This document shows positions 8,301 through 16,118 of a stretch of 39,322 bases of DNA, in pieces (the stretch's first letter is position 1; every line of letters starts with the position of its first letter). The position numbers and the translations under genes are program-made. The notes beneath the pieces are model-generated. The model was not told the DNA's origin. It saw only the letters and a list, made by a program, of their open reading frames with translations, and searched no databases. Where the stretch lies: positions 1 to 39,322 of the forward strand of contig JAIOZL010000044.1 of the NCBI GenBank assembly GCA_021740645.1, read 5' to 3'. Source of the stretch: Bacteroidales bacterium (GTDB lineage: Bacteria > Bacteroidota > Bacteroidia > Bacteroidales > JAADJA01).

Positions 8301-10282
8301 GTTAAGGATTGTAATAAAACAGGACCGGTGCAAATACCAGTTGAATCAATTATCCCACCTATTGTTTGAGTTTTTCCTGCTTGTAAGGAATAAAAGTTAC
8401 CTGGAGAAAAAGTCAGGGTATCAAAGGTATTATTTCCATAAATATACCCATTGCTTTTAAAATCAATATTGTTATAAACTCCGTGAATAGTATCATACGA
8501 GTATAACCTCGCAATCGATTTATTATAGCTAAAAACAACATTATTGTATTTTATTGTATCTCCTCCCAGATTGTATAAGGTGGCTCCACTGGCTAAAAAA
8601 TCAATTTCCGAATTTCCAGAATTAAACTCCAGATTTTCATTGTTTAGCCGCCAAGCGGGATAAGGAGAGTTTGTGGTAATTTCAATTTTAGCAGAATTCA
8701 GGTTCAATGACCTGTTAAAAGCCGAATCGGAGTGAAAAGTCTTGCATTTCAAATAATCACCTTCTATGTTAAGGTTTCCATACCAATACTTAATATTACC
8801 ATTAACTTTAAGGCTGTCAACTATCGTCCAGCCACCATTAATACCCTGAAAAACAACATCATTCTTAAAAGGAATACCTGCAGTTTTTATTATTTGTCCC
8901 GACAAAGTATCTTTAAAATATACAGGTGCATTGAAATTATTGACCATCGAAGGGATGAACTCCAACGATCCATATATTGATAATGATTTTGCAGATGATA
9001 GATTTTTAAAAATAGGATTGCTGTTCCCTTCCCAGGTCATATTATTAATTTCCACATATTCGGGGTCCACCATAACAGTATCCTCATTATCAAAAGAAGA
9101 ATTGTTAAAAAAGACATTATCGTAGATCATAGGCAGACAATCCTGGTTTTCACCTCCAATAGTTGACGACCAGTGAATTGTATCAGACCACAAACCAGTT
9201 CCATTCACCCATGTCATGTCGCGGCTTTCCTCTTGAATGACACAACCCTCATTATTCCCGAGATCCAGGGAGTAATATGCCCTAAACTGGCTGCCCCCGT
9301 TCATTTCTGCTTTTATAGATCTCAGTGAAACAAAAAACAAATTAATATCTCCATTATTTTTCGAAAGTGTGGCCTTCGTATTACCAGTGGATTGAATAGT
9401 AATTGGCCCCTCACAACCCCGGGCAAATAATATTCCATTGATCGTTTGTGTTTTATTGCTTTCGAATAAATAAGTATTGGAGGCATTTAAGCGTAAATCC
9501 CTGAATGAATTACTATCAAAAATTTTAGCATGATTATGGAAAACAACATTTTGGTAGGAAGCATTTCCACCCCTAAAGGTATTTTGGGAATCCGCATTAT
9601 TATGCTCGAAGGAGATTGTTCCGTTCATGCCACTATAGCTAAAGTTAGCATCTGCCTGCCACACTCCATTATGGCCTGTTATAGTATATTTGGAATTAGG
9701 CAGAATAAGTCCCTTATTAAAACCAGAGAATGCATAAAAAGAGCTACTTTCAATAGACCAGCCGTTGCTTTGAAGGGTCCCTTTATTTAAATGGATAGAT
9801 TTGCCATATAATATCAGGGGGGATAATAGCTCCCAAGAACCATCACCATCAAAATATACATTTGAATTTAAAGTAACTCCCTCGGTATTGATATAATTAT
9901 TAAGCGCATTTGATACAAAACAAATATCCCCTGTAAAATCCAGGTCAAAATTCTGAATCAAGAAAAGAGAGCCGGATATGGATAGTTTTTGAGTTCCCGT
10001 CATAACAGCTTTTGAAGTGATCCCTGACCAATCCATTGTGTGGCAGGTGGCATCAATATCAATTACAAGCTTTTGGTCGGGTGCAGAAAAGGAATTTTCA
10101 TCGAAGGTTACATCATCCATTGGTCCGGGCAAGCCACCATTGAATGATTGCCAATGTAAGGTATCGGACCAATTGCCCTCTCCTCCTATCCAATAATAGT
10201 TTTCACTATTGCCGGTAAAATTAAGGAAGCAAAAAAGCCAGCTAATAAAAAATAAAAACCATCCTCGATTTAAAATATTCAT
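5366..10282 (-). CDS. Giant T9SS type B surface adhesin with SprB-like repeats
   Basis: The product has 1638 residues. An N-terminal signal peptide (GWFLFFISWLFCFLNFTG) is followed by three long beta-rich repeats. These open near residues 28, 357 and 719 with a W-x-GG-x-G-x-W-x-D-x-x-HW motif (YYWIGGEGNWSDTLHW, MTWVNGTGLWSDTIHW, LYWVGGTGDWEDPEHW) and then a D-x-V-x-F-D/N-x-x-SF segment. From about residue 1250 to 1540 come four SprB-like repeats, each near 80 residues, with GGTEPYxxxW and G-x-Y-x-x-x-I-x-D-x-x-GC signatures. The last 95 residues form the gliding-motility-associated C-terminal domain (FVPNAFSPDNGDTYNDEF, YNRYGDQVF, W-x-G-K, PVGVYTWVI), the type B T9SS sorting signal. SprB-like adhesins act on the cell surface in gliding or attachment. 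No other gliding gene is in the window, so attachment is equally possible. Confidence 0.88.
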   Translation of the reverse strand: MNILNRGWFLFFISWLFCFLNFTGNSENYYWIGGEGNWSDTLHWQSFNGGLPGPMDDVTFDENSFSAPDQKLVIDIDATCHTMDWSGITSKAVMTGTQKLSISGSLFLIQNFDLDFTGDICFVSNALNNYINTEGVTLNSNVYFDGDGSWELLSPLILYGKSIHLNKGTLQSNGWSIESSSFYAFSGFNKGLILPNSKYTITGHNGVWQADANFSYSGMNGTISFEHNNADSQNTFRGGNASYQNVVFHNHAKIFDSNSFRDLRLNASNTYLFESNKTQTINGILFARGCEGPITIQSTGNTKATLSKNNGDINLFFVSLRSIKAEMNGGSQFRAYYSLDLGNNEGCVIQEESRDMTWVNGTGLWSDTIHWSSTIGGENQDCLPMIYDNVFFNNSSFDNEDTVMVDPEYVEINNMTWEGNSNPIFKNLSSAKSLSIYGSLEFIPSMVNNFNAPVYFKDTLSGQIIKTAGIPFKNDVVFQGINGGWTIVDSLKVNGNIKYWYGNLNIEGDYLKCKTFHSDSAFNRSLNLNSAKIEITTNSPYPAWRLNNENLEFNSGNSEIDFLASGATLYNLGGDTIKYNNVVFSYNKSIARLYSYDTIHGVYNNIDFKSNGYIYGNNTFDTLTFSPGNFYSLQAGKTQTIGGIIDSTGICTGPVLLQSLTPGNAAYISKAEDTLSVEYTAIQDIHTIGDAYFVAYNSNNVGNNTGWDTIYNAAPGKLYWVGGTGDWEDPEHWSLISGGPGGECVPTPYDTVIFDNLSFDAIDQKVSINGNNAFAGNLDWTNALFEPEFYGSYAGTYLHVFGSLWLSQAMNFSFPGYIYFESRNTGEVIETAGNKLHNINNNVYFNGPGGEWTLLDTLDLGADVSCKNIIYYNYGNLNTDGYTLRSYAFYSNSSAQRILKLDSSLVNVCLTWEVRGYNLSMPENQSVIRIDSGMFKHTYGNLINYHNLVLNSDDIPQIAEINSTDSCLFNDIYFSVDGSLQGKSSFVIADDVIFNKSGNINHPAETNKNVFVIDSLLFMGYGEIYGNDSASLVMFDSTGIINGSGSYIYTEFRQDGELSGYNAFDTLLFTPGFSYKLESNVTQTINDSLRILGNDCQSIYLYSSETAFAVIEKDTGSVFGDFIEMQNISALGNAIFDAGQFSENINESNEGWIFHENPYQYELGNDTSILEGDTIYLCAQNFNGHSSSVYTWVDLLTGDTISTDSCIMVVGNGVYSLIVYYDLGEGCYKGDTLTVNCHFAYSYDSANISCNGYTNGYIELNPENGYEPITYTWLYNNSFYSDEQNLYNLAAGEYNYTIIDSTGCGSIGTIELTEPDQLTVGFDSKNSCFEKNNGEILLTPSGGTEPYFYEWSNAASVSYQNNLEPGIYNIDITDINSCPSDLLTIEINELEKIDFTLTGTDLICYNDNSGSIEVSDIGGGTGNYIDYQWVLNEFSYSNQTNLESLNSGLYQLTIMDDLGCYYMNEIFIDQPDELLLDHEVTYDEHGWGILNVIPSGGTEPYDIFWEDGNTSLSIGPLTGGDYFVELSDSRGCELEKSIFVEIPTGIFVPNAFSPDNGDTYNDEFEVRILGSDFTSYDISIYNRYGDQVFATNNPEENWNGKKYNVGSELPVGVYTWVIKVLFADGQSKIESGNISLLR

Positions 10283-10296
10283 AAAAACTATGAGCT

Positions 10297-10304
10297 CAAA
10301 CGTA
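10297..10304 (-). promoter_or_regulatory. -7 promoter element for the adhesin gene
   Basis: The minus strand reads TACGTTTG, a full TAnnTTTG match, 14 bases upstream of the ATG at 10282. If used, the 5' leader would be only about 10 bases. The -33 element is not clear. Confidence 0.4.
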
Positions 10305-10493
10305 AATCCGCCATATTAAATCATTCAGCACATGTGATGAAAATCGACCATTTCAGAATTTAAAGACATAATTCCAGAATTTGGAATTGAATATTTATAA
10401 GTTTGCCAATAAATTAAGAATGTAAAAATACAGATATATGTTGGAATCACCAAATTCATATAAACGTACGAATGCTCCAAATCCGATTTTTAC

Positions 10494-10501
10494 TATTTTT
10501 G
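10494..10501 (+). promoter_or_regulatory. -7 promoter element for the MFS transporter gene
   Basis: TATTTTTG fits TAnnTTTG. It lies 33 bases before the ATG at 10535 and downstream of the alternative ATG at 10472, which is one reason for preferring the 10535 start. Confidence 0.45.
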
Positions 10502-10534
10502 ACACTTTCATGTAAAGCCACCACAAAGATTCCG

Positions 10535-11914
10535 ATGAAACAAATAAATAAAACACTTAAAGATAAAGCCCTTTTTCGTTGGGGCATACTGTTGTTAATT
10601 GCTTCTGTGCAAGGGGCAAATTATTACTTTTATGATGCTATTTCGCCTTTAAAGCGTGATTTGGAAGAGAACTTTAATTTTACCAATACCGACTTCGGAT
10701 TATTCGTTTCTGCCTATTCCATTCCCAATATATTCCTGCTCATGTGTATTTGGGGAGGGATTATTCTGGATAGACTAGGTATTAGAAGGACAGGTTTCCT
10801 ATTTGTTGTTTTGATGACTTTAGGGGCATTTGTAACAGCATACGGCGCAAGCAACTACTATAACCAGGGCGGATTTGGATATGGGTTCTTCAATTCATTT
10901 CTTCAAGACTATTCCCCAGCACTTAAAATGATGCTGTTTGGGCGGTTTCTTTTTGGCCTTGGAGCAGAAACAAGCATTGTAGTTGTAAGTAAAGTTATTG
11001 TTAAATGGTTTAAAGGAAAAGAGTTAGCTATGGCTTTTGGCCTAAAAATAGGGATTGCCAGGGCTGGGTCATGGGCTGCTTTTTATTTCTCTCCTATAAT
11101 TGCTGCGAAGACTCCATATTGGAATAACGCTATATGGTTTGCTGCCATGCTAATGGGAATAGCATTGTTATTCTTCTTTGTTTATTCCATTTTTGATCGT
11201 AAATATGATCAGCAGATCAAGCATGATACAAAACTTGCTGATGAAGAAAAATTTCATTTAAACGATCTGGTGAAGCTTATCTCAAACCGCTCATTTCTAT
11301 TTGTTACTTTGTTATGCATGACTTTTTACTCAGCAGTTTTTCCATTTCAATCTTTTTCACCTGATTTCTTTTTGAATAAATTTGGATTTGATCAGGGATT
11401 GAGTGGCAAAATAGCTTCATTACTCGCTGTAGGAACTACAATATTTACACCTTTGGTGGGGCTATTTGTAGATAAAAAAGGAAGAAGTGCCACCCTGATG
11501 ATCTTCGGATCTATATTGTTGGTATTTATTCATTTATCTTTTGCACTAACCTATATTTCTCCCATTTTGTTAATGGTATTACTTGGGATAGCATTTTCAC
11601 TAGTTCCGGCAGCAATGTGGCCATCGGTTGCAAAAATTGTGGATGAAAAAAGAATTGGCACAGCATATGGGACTATGTTCGCCATACAGAACCTTGGCTT
11701 ATGGGCCATTCCTTTATTATTAGGCATCATTCTCGATAAAACTAATCCCGGAGTAACTCCTGAAACTGTGAGTATGGGCGTTGCCTCCTATGATTACACC
11801 TATGCATTGCTCATGCTGGCAGCACTTGGATTATTGGGATTATTCTTTGCTATTTTATTAAAACGTGAAGACAAAATATCTGGATATGGATTAGAACGAT
11901 CAACGAACAAATAA
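10535..11914 (+). CDS. Major facilitator superfamily transporter (MFSD1-like)
   Basis: This inner-membrane protein of 459 residues has about 12 hydrophobic helices. The first begins at RWGILLLIASVQGANYYFYD. The MFS signature loop between helices 2 and 3 appears as GGIILDRLGIRRTG, and the equivalent loop in the second half as VGLFVDKKGRSATL. A glycine-rich segment lies near residues 93-110 (YYNQGGFGYGFFNSF). The overall pattern resembles bacterial relatives of MFSD1, and the substrate is unknown. An upstream ATG (10472) would add 21 residues that look like leader sequence and would place the promoter inside the gene. The deacetylase gene starts 6 bases after the stop, so the two are very likely cotranscribed. 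Confidence 0.85.
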   Translation: MKQINKTLKDKALFRWGILLLIASVQGANYYFYDAISPLKRDLEENFNFTNTDFGLFVSAYSIPNIFLLMCIWGGIILDRLGIRRTGFLFVVLMTLGAFVTAYGASNYYNQGGFGYGFFNSFLQDYSPALKMMLFGRFLFGLGAETSIVVVSKVIVKWFKGKELAMAFGLKIGIARAGSWAAFYFSPIIAAKTPYWNNAIWFAAMLMGIALLFFFVYSIFDRKYDQQIKHDTKLADEEKFHLNDLVKLISNRSFLFVTLLCMTFYSAVFPFQSFSPDFFLNKFGFDQGLSGKIASLLAVGTTIFTPLVGLFVDKKGRSATLMIFGSILLVFIHLSFALTYISPILLMVLLGIAFSLVPAAMWPSVAKIVDEKRIGTAYGTMFAIQNLGLWAIPLLLGIILDKTNPGVTPETVSMGVASYDYTYALLMLAALGLLGLFFAILLKREDKISGYGLERSTNK

Positions 11915-11920
11915 AACCTG

Positions 11921-12544
11921 ATGTATTTAGCCCACACACCTTATATTGTCAAATGCTTTTATCCTTCACTTGTCTGGGATATATCCACGAATGAAAACAT
12001 AGTGTTTTTAACGTTTGATGATGGCCCCGATCCTGAAGTGACACCCCAGGTCCTGGAGTTGCTTGATAAGTTTAAAGCGAAAGCCACATTTTTTTGTGTG
12101 GGACAGAAAGCAGAAAAACATCCTGAGATCGTGAAAAATATCATTTCTATGGGCCATTCAATTGGAAACCATTCTTATAACCACCTCAAAGGGAAAAAAA
12201 CAAACAATTCATTTTATAAGGATAATGTGGATAAAGCGGATACTATCCTTCAAACAAGCCTATTCAGGCCACCTTACGGCAGCATCAAACCTTCGCAGAT
12301 CAAATTATTGAAAAAACACTTTCGAATTATAATGTGGAGCATATTACCTGGTGACTTCGATCAAGATGCAAGTAAACAAAAGGTATTAGAACGCTCCATT
12401 AAATATACCAGAAAGGGGAGTATCATTGTTTTTCACGATAACAATAAATTTAAAGATAAAATGTTATTTGCATTGGAAGGTTTTTTGTCTCATTTTTCGA
12501 AATTAAATTACAAATTCGATCCAATAGATGCAGATATACTCTGA
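11921..12544 (+). CDS. Polysaccharide deacetylase (NodB homology domain, CE4)
   Basis: This is a compact 207-residue enzyme made almost wholly of a NodB domain. Motif 1 is TFDDGPD at residues 31-37 (catalytic D33, metal ligand D34). Motif 2 is HSIGNHSYNH with metal ligands H84 and H88. Motif 3 is RPPYG. Motif 4 lies around MWSILPGDFD and motif 5 is IIVFHDN. CE4 enzymes remove N- or O-acetyl groups from chitooligosaccharides, peptidoglycan or exopolysaccharide, using a divalent metal. No signal peptide is apparent, although residues 1-20 are fairly hydrophobic, so the location is uncertain. It starts 6 bases after the MFS stop and is followed 20 bases later by the lipoprotein gene. The set may handle a cell-surface glycan, but the substrate is not visible here. 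Confidence 0.9.
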   Translation: MYLAHTPYIVKCFYPSLVWDISTNENIVFLTFDDGPDPEVTPQVLELLDKFKAKATFFCVGQKAEKHPEIVKNIISMGHSIGNHSYNHLKGKKTNNSFYKDNVDKADTILQTSLFRPPYGSIKPSQIKLLKKHFRIIMWSILPGDFDQDASKQKVLERSIKYTRKGSIIVFHDNNKFKDKMLFALEGFLSHFSKLNYKFDPIDADIL

Positions 12545-12564
12545 TAATTTATCACCTTTGTAAA

Positions 12565-14328
12565 ATGTTTTCACCGCAAAAAAATACACTCCTCAGGCTG
12601 TCAATAATTTTGGCCATGTGTTTTATTATGCAACGGTGCGCAAATCCGGTTTCACCTACAGGTGGGCCCAAGGATACAACGCCTCCCGGCTTGCTTAAAG
12701 CGGAACCGCCACTTTTTACTAAAAATTTTAAAGTAAATAAAATACGCCTTTATTTTGATGAATTTATCAGCCTGAAAGATTTACAAAATCAACTGCTTAT
12801 TTCTCCCCCAATGAATGAAAATCCTGAAATTAAAATAAAAGGGAAGTCAGTAGTTATCGAATTTCAGGAGCCATTGAAAGACAGTACCACATATAATATT
12901 TTCCTGGGAAATGCCATTGTGGATATTACGGAAGAAAATCCTTATCCTAACTTCCGTTATGTATTTTCCACCGGAAATGTTTTGGATTCAATGACCTACA
13001 AGGGGATAGTGAAAGATGCATTTACGATGGAGCCTGTTAAAAGCATAAGTGTGATGCTCTATATCAATAATAATGACACCATACCTTTTGACTCCCTGCC
13101 CTATTTTGTAAAACCCTACTATATGTCAAGGACTTTTGACGACGGAACTTTTGAATTTGCTAACTTGCCTGACAATGTGTTTAAACTTTTTGTTTTGGAA
13201 GATGGGAACAGCAACTTATTGTTTGATCAAACCAGCGAGAGAATTGCATTTTCGAATAAACTTATAATTCCTTATTATATTCCTTCACCCGTGGAGCCTG
13301 ACACTTCGATAATTGGTGACAGCCTGCTAATGGATTCTCTCACTGTAGATACACTAATTCCGGATTTATTTAAAGCCCCTGACCCTCTAAGACTTTTTCT
13401 TTTCGAAGAAAATGATTCTCTCCAAAGATTTCTTAAAGCCAGTTTAATAAAGGAAAACCATATGGCTTTTATTTTCAGAAAAGCTACATACAATGCTGAA
13501 ATAATCCCATTAAATATAGCGGTTGAAGAGGAATGGAAGTTGGTAGAATCCAATAAAACAAAGGATACCATCAATTGGTGGATTTATAATTTACCGCAGG
13601 ATAGTATCACCTTTCAGATTGCCGATAATGGAATCATTCTCGACACGATAGAATTGGCAATGGTAAAAAGAGTTTCGAAAAGAGATCAGAAAAAACAAGA
13701 AGAAAAGGCTCCTTCACTCAAGGTAAATTTTTCAAAAAAGCCACCCTTACCCAATCCTGAAGGCAAGCTTGAGTTTTCTTTCAATTACCCCATTAGAGAT
13801 TTGAAACCTGAAGGGTTTGAATTTATGGAAGATACCAACAGCATTGAGTTTCCTGATATAATTTTCTCAAACGAAATAAAGACAAAAGCCTATATTCTGC
13901 ATAAATGGAAGGAAAGTACCTCCTATTCCATCATGATCCCCGACTCCTCATTTACTGATATTCTAGGCCGGTCTCATGACACCCTAACGCATAAATTCAA
14001 GACAAAAGCCCTTGCTGATTTTGGAAACATAATCCTTAATGCTACTCTGCCTGCAAGTTCCAATAACTACATTGTTCAGTTACTTAGCAAGGATAAAGTA
14101 ATAAGAGAATATCATTTACAGGAAAGTGAAAAAATCACCATTTCTTTCCTGCTGCCGGGTGATTATAGGATAAGGGCCATTAACGACCAAAATAACAACC
14201 TGCAATGGGATCCGGGAGATTATATTTATGGTATCCAACCCGAACGAGTATTTTATTTTAATAAAACAGTCACAGCCCGGGCAAACTGGGATGTTGAGGA
14301 ATCATGGGATTTAAGCCTGGAAAAGTAA
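12565..14328 (+). CDS. Ig-like (Big_5/SbsA-type) domain lipoprotein
   Basis: The product has 587 residues. The N-terminus is a lipoprotein signal ending in the lipobox-like IMQRC with the lipidated cysteine at C25, followed by the hallmark ANPVSPTGGPKDTTPP. The first domain (about 40-130) is the SbsA Ig-like fold (KNFKVNKIRLYFDEFI, LKDSTTYNIFLG). A carboxypeptidase-regulatory-like beta domain follows (YKGIVKDAFTMEPV, then GTFEFANLPD). The C-terminal part has a second Ig-like region and a transthyretin-like end (LLPGDYRIRAINDQNNNLQW). This is a widespread Bacteroidota family of unknown function, probably periplasmic-facing outer membrane or surface exposed. It lies 20 bases after the deacetylase gene. 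The CACCTTTG at 12553-12560 is one base from TAnnTTTG, so it may also have its own promoter. It faces the alanine dehydrogenase gene across an 8-base gap. Confidence 0.85.
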   Translation: MFSPQKNTLLRLSIILAMCFIMQRCANPVSPTGGPKDTTPPGLLKAEPPLFTKNFKVNKIRLYFDEFISLKDLQNQLLISPPMNENPEIKIKGKSVVIEFQEPLKDSTTYNIFLGNAIVDITEENPYPNFRYVFSTGNVLDSMTYKGIVKDAFTMEPVKSISVMLYINNNDTIPFDSLPYFVKPYYMSRTFDDGTFEFANLPDNVFKLFVLEDGNSNLLFDQTSERIAFSNKLIIPYYIPSPVEPDTSIIGDSLLMDSLTVDTLIPDLFKAPDPLRLFLFEENDSLQRFLKASLIKENHMAFIFRKATYNAEIIPLNIAVEEEWKLVESNKTKDTINWWIYNLPQDSITFQIADNGIILDTIELAMVKRVSKRDQKKQEEKAPSLKVNFSKKPPLPNPEGKLEFSFNYPIRDLKPEGFEFMEDTNSIEFPDIIFSNEIKTKAYILHKWKESTSYSIMIPDSSFTDILGRSHDTLTHKFKTKALADFGNIILNATLPASSNNYIVQLLSKDKVIREYHLQESEKITISFLLPGDYRIRAINDQNNNLQWDPGDYIYGIQPERVFYFNKTVTARANWDVEESWDLSLEK

Positions 14329-14336
14329 AAATAGGA

Positions 14337-15557
14337 TTATCTGAATGCAGCAATCAAAAGTTCAATATCCTGGTAAGGTAAGGTATAATAATCGCCAATA
14401 TAGGGCTTCGTGAGGGTTCCGTTAAACAAATAGGTTCCCTGCCTCAGCCCATAATCTCTTTTAAGCATACTTTCAATCCCACCTACTTCTCCTGTTTTCA
14501 ACAACATGGGTGTAAAAATATTGCTAAGTGCATACGAGGCTGTATGTGGGACTTTTGATCCGATATTAGGCACACAATAATGGGTTACATCATGTTTTTT
14601 GTATACGGGGTCCTTATGATTAGTAACCCTTGAGGTTTCAAAACATCCCCCCTGATCGATACTTACGTCGATAATAACTGCACCGTATTTCATCTCCTTG
14701 ACCATATCTTCTGTAACCACACATGGTGAAAGGCCTTCACTGCTATGAATAGCTCCAATAGCCACATCTGCTGTTCGTAGTGCCTTTTTTAACACTACAG
14801 GCTGCATCATAGAAGTAAATATTCGGGAATCAAGTGCGCTTTGAATCCTGCGGAGTTTATATATATTGTTATCGAACACCTTCACCTGGGCACCTAATCC
14901 CAGGGCAGCCCTTGCAGCATATTGAGCTACAGTTCCTGCCCCGAGTATCACCACTTCTGTGGGGGTTATTCCAGGAAATCCGCCAAATAAATTGCCTTTT
15001 CCAAATTCAGCATCCTGCATATACTCGGCGGCAATAAAAATACTGGCCGTTCCCACAATTTCACTTAGAGAATGGATAACCGGAAATATGCCGGATTTGT
15101 CTTTAAGGAATTCAAACGCCACCGCTGTTGTTCTTTTCGCCATAAGCTTCTCAAAATATTCCCTGGATTGGGCAGTTAAATGCAAGGATGATACTATGGT
15201 TTGACGGGTTTTTAAAAAGCCTATTTCTTTAAGGGTAGGTGGTGCCACTTTTACTACAATATCACTCTTGTAAACCTCTTCTGCTGAATAGGTTATCTGT
15301 GCTCCAACTTCTGTAAATTCTTCGTCTTTAAAATGAGCGGCTAATCCGGCTTTGGATTCAATCAGTACTTTATGCCCATTGGCTACTAATAATCCAACAG
15401 CTTGAGGGGCAAGAGGAATACGGCACTCCTGGAAAAATATTTCTCGGGGCACCCCGATCATAAGTGAGCTGTTTTTTGTTCCGATGTCAAGAGTCTCTTC
15501 CTGTGGAAGTAATTTCTCACCTTCGGAATATTTTAGGTAACCATTATGTTCTGACAT
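14337..15557 (-). CDS. ald: Alanine dehydrogenase
   Basis: This NAD-dependent enzyme interconverts L-alanine and pyruvate plus ammonia in the cytoplasm. The N-terminal AlaDh/PNT domain starts at MIGVPREIFFQECRIPLAP; the lysine of LIESKAG and the histidine of SLHLTAQ match substrate-binding residues. The NAD site is VVILGAGTVAQYAARAALGL, and the conserved IDVSIDQGGCFETS carries the catalytic aspartate. The end (YGLRQGTYLFNGTLTKPYIG) is that of the Bacteroidota-type enzyme of about 405 residues. I use the ATG at 15557 (406 residues): a start at 15614 would add 19 residues that are not family-like, and a TATTTTTAG sequence (about 15587-15595, one base from a -7 element) lies between the two. It is the last gene of the porX-tsaE-ald group, 117 bases after tsaE. 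Confidence 0.9.
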   Translation of the reverse strand: MSEHNGYLKYSEGEKLLPQEETLDIGTKNSSLMIGVPREIFFQECRIPLAPQAVGLLVANGHKVLIESKAGLAAHFKDEEFTEVGAQITYSAEEVYKSDIVVKVAPPTLKEIGFLKTRQTIVSSLHLTAQSREYFEKLMAKRTTAVAFEFLKDKSGIFPVIHSLSEIVGTASIFIAAEYMQDAEFGKGNLFGGFPGITPTEVVILGAGTVAQYAARAALGLGAQVKVFDNNIYKLRRIQSALDSRIFTSMMQPVVLKKALRTADVAIGAIHSSEGLSPCVVTEDMVKEMKYGAVIIDVSIDQGGCFETSRVTNHKDPVYKKHDVTHYCVPNIGSKVPHTASYALSNIFTPMLLKTGEVGGIESMLKRDYGLRQGTYLFNGTLTKPYIGDYYTLPYQDIELLIAAFR

Positions 15558-15673
15558 GTTATCTGCTTGTGGCGTTAATTTCAGCCCTAAAAATATTAAA
15601 ATATATGCATACAAGCAAGTAAATCCTTTTATAAGCTGAAAATCAGGTTGCCATTAAAACCGAATGGTATAAA

Positions 15674-16099
15674 TTAGTACATGATGATCCTTGCATTCGT
15701 GTTTTTATTCACCCTAATAAAAACCTTCACGATTTCTTCAGGAAGGATATGATTGACTTTTTCAGGCCATTCCAAAAAACAATAATTTCCACTGTAGAAA
15801 TAATCCTCATATCCTATATCATAAACCTCTTCTGGCTTTTCCATGCGGTAAAAGTCAAAATGGTATATTTCGTCTTCTTGTTCTGTAAAGTAAATATTTA
15901 CCAGAGCAAAAGTCGGGCTGCTTACCGCATCTATTACTTCAAGCTTTTTACAGATTGCCTTAATAAAAGTGGTTTTACCCGCCCCCATTTCTCCATAAAA
16001 GGCAAAAATTCGTTGATCTGGAAAATCATTTAATAAAGATGCTGCTATTTCGGGAAGTTGTGTCTCCGAATCACACATATGTTCTTTTCGGGAATTCAT
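15674..16099 (-). CDS. tsaE: tRNA threonylcarbamoyladenosine biosynthesis ATPase TsaE
   Basis: This 141-residue cytoplasmic P-loop ATPase works with TsaB and TsaD to make the t6A modification at position 37 of ANN-decoding tRNAs. The Walker A motif is GEMGAGKTTF (residues 36-45). The VSSPTFALVNIY switch region, HFDFYRM and the FLEWPEK motif with its conserved tryptophan are all present, and the length is typical. The first ATG (16099) starts MNSRKEHMCD. It begins 19 bases after the stop of porX, a gene order I know from other Bacteroidota, so the two are probably cotranscribed. Confidence 0.93.
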   Translation of the reverse strand: MNSRKEHMCDSETQLPEIAASLLNDFPDQRIFAFYGEMGAGKTTFIKAICKKLEVIDAVSSPTFALVNIYFTEQEDEIYHFDFYRMEKPEEVYDIGYEDYFYSGNYCFLEWPEKVNHILPEEIVKVFIRVNKNTNARIIMY

Positions 16100-16118
16100 T
16101 TGCCACTCAAATTCAAAG

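Noticed and set aside
10472..10534. Longer MFS protein starting at ATG 10472.
   Set aside because: The added 21 residues are cysteine- and phenylalanine-rich leader-like sequence, and a -7 element lies inside them.
15558..15614. Longer alanine dehydrogenase starting at 15614.
   Set aside because: The extra 19 residues have no counterpart in the family, and a near-consensus -7 element falls in this interval.
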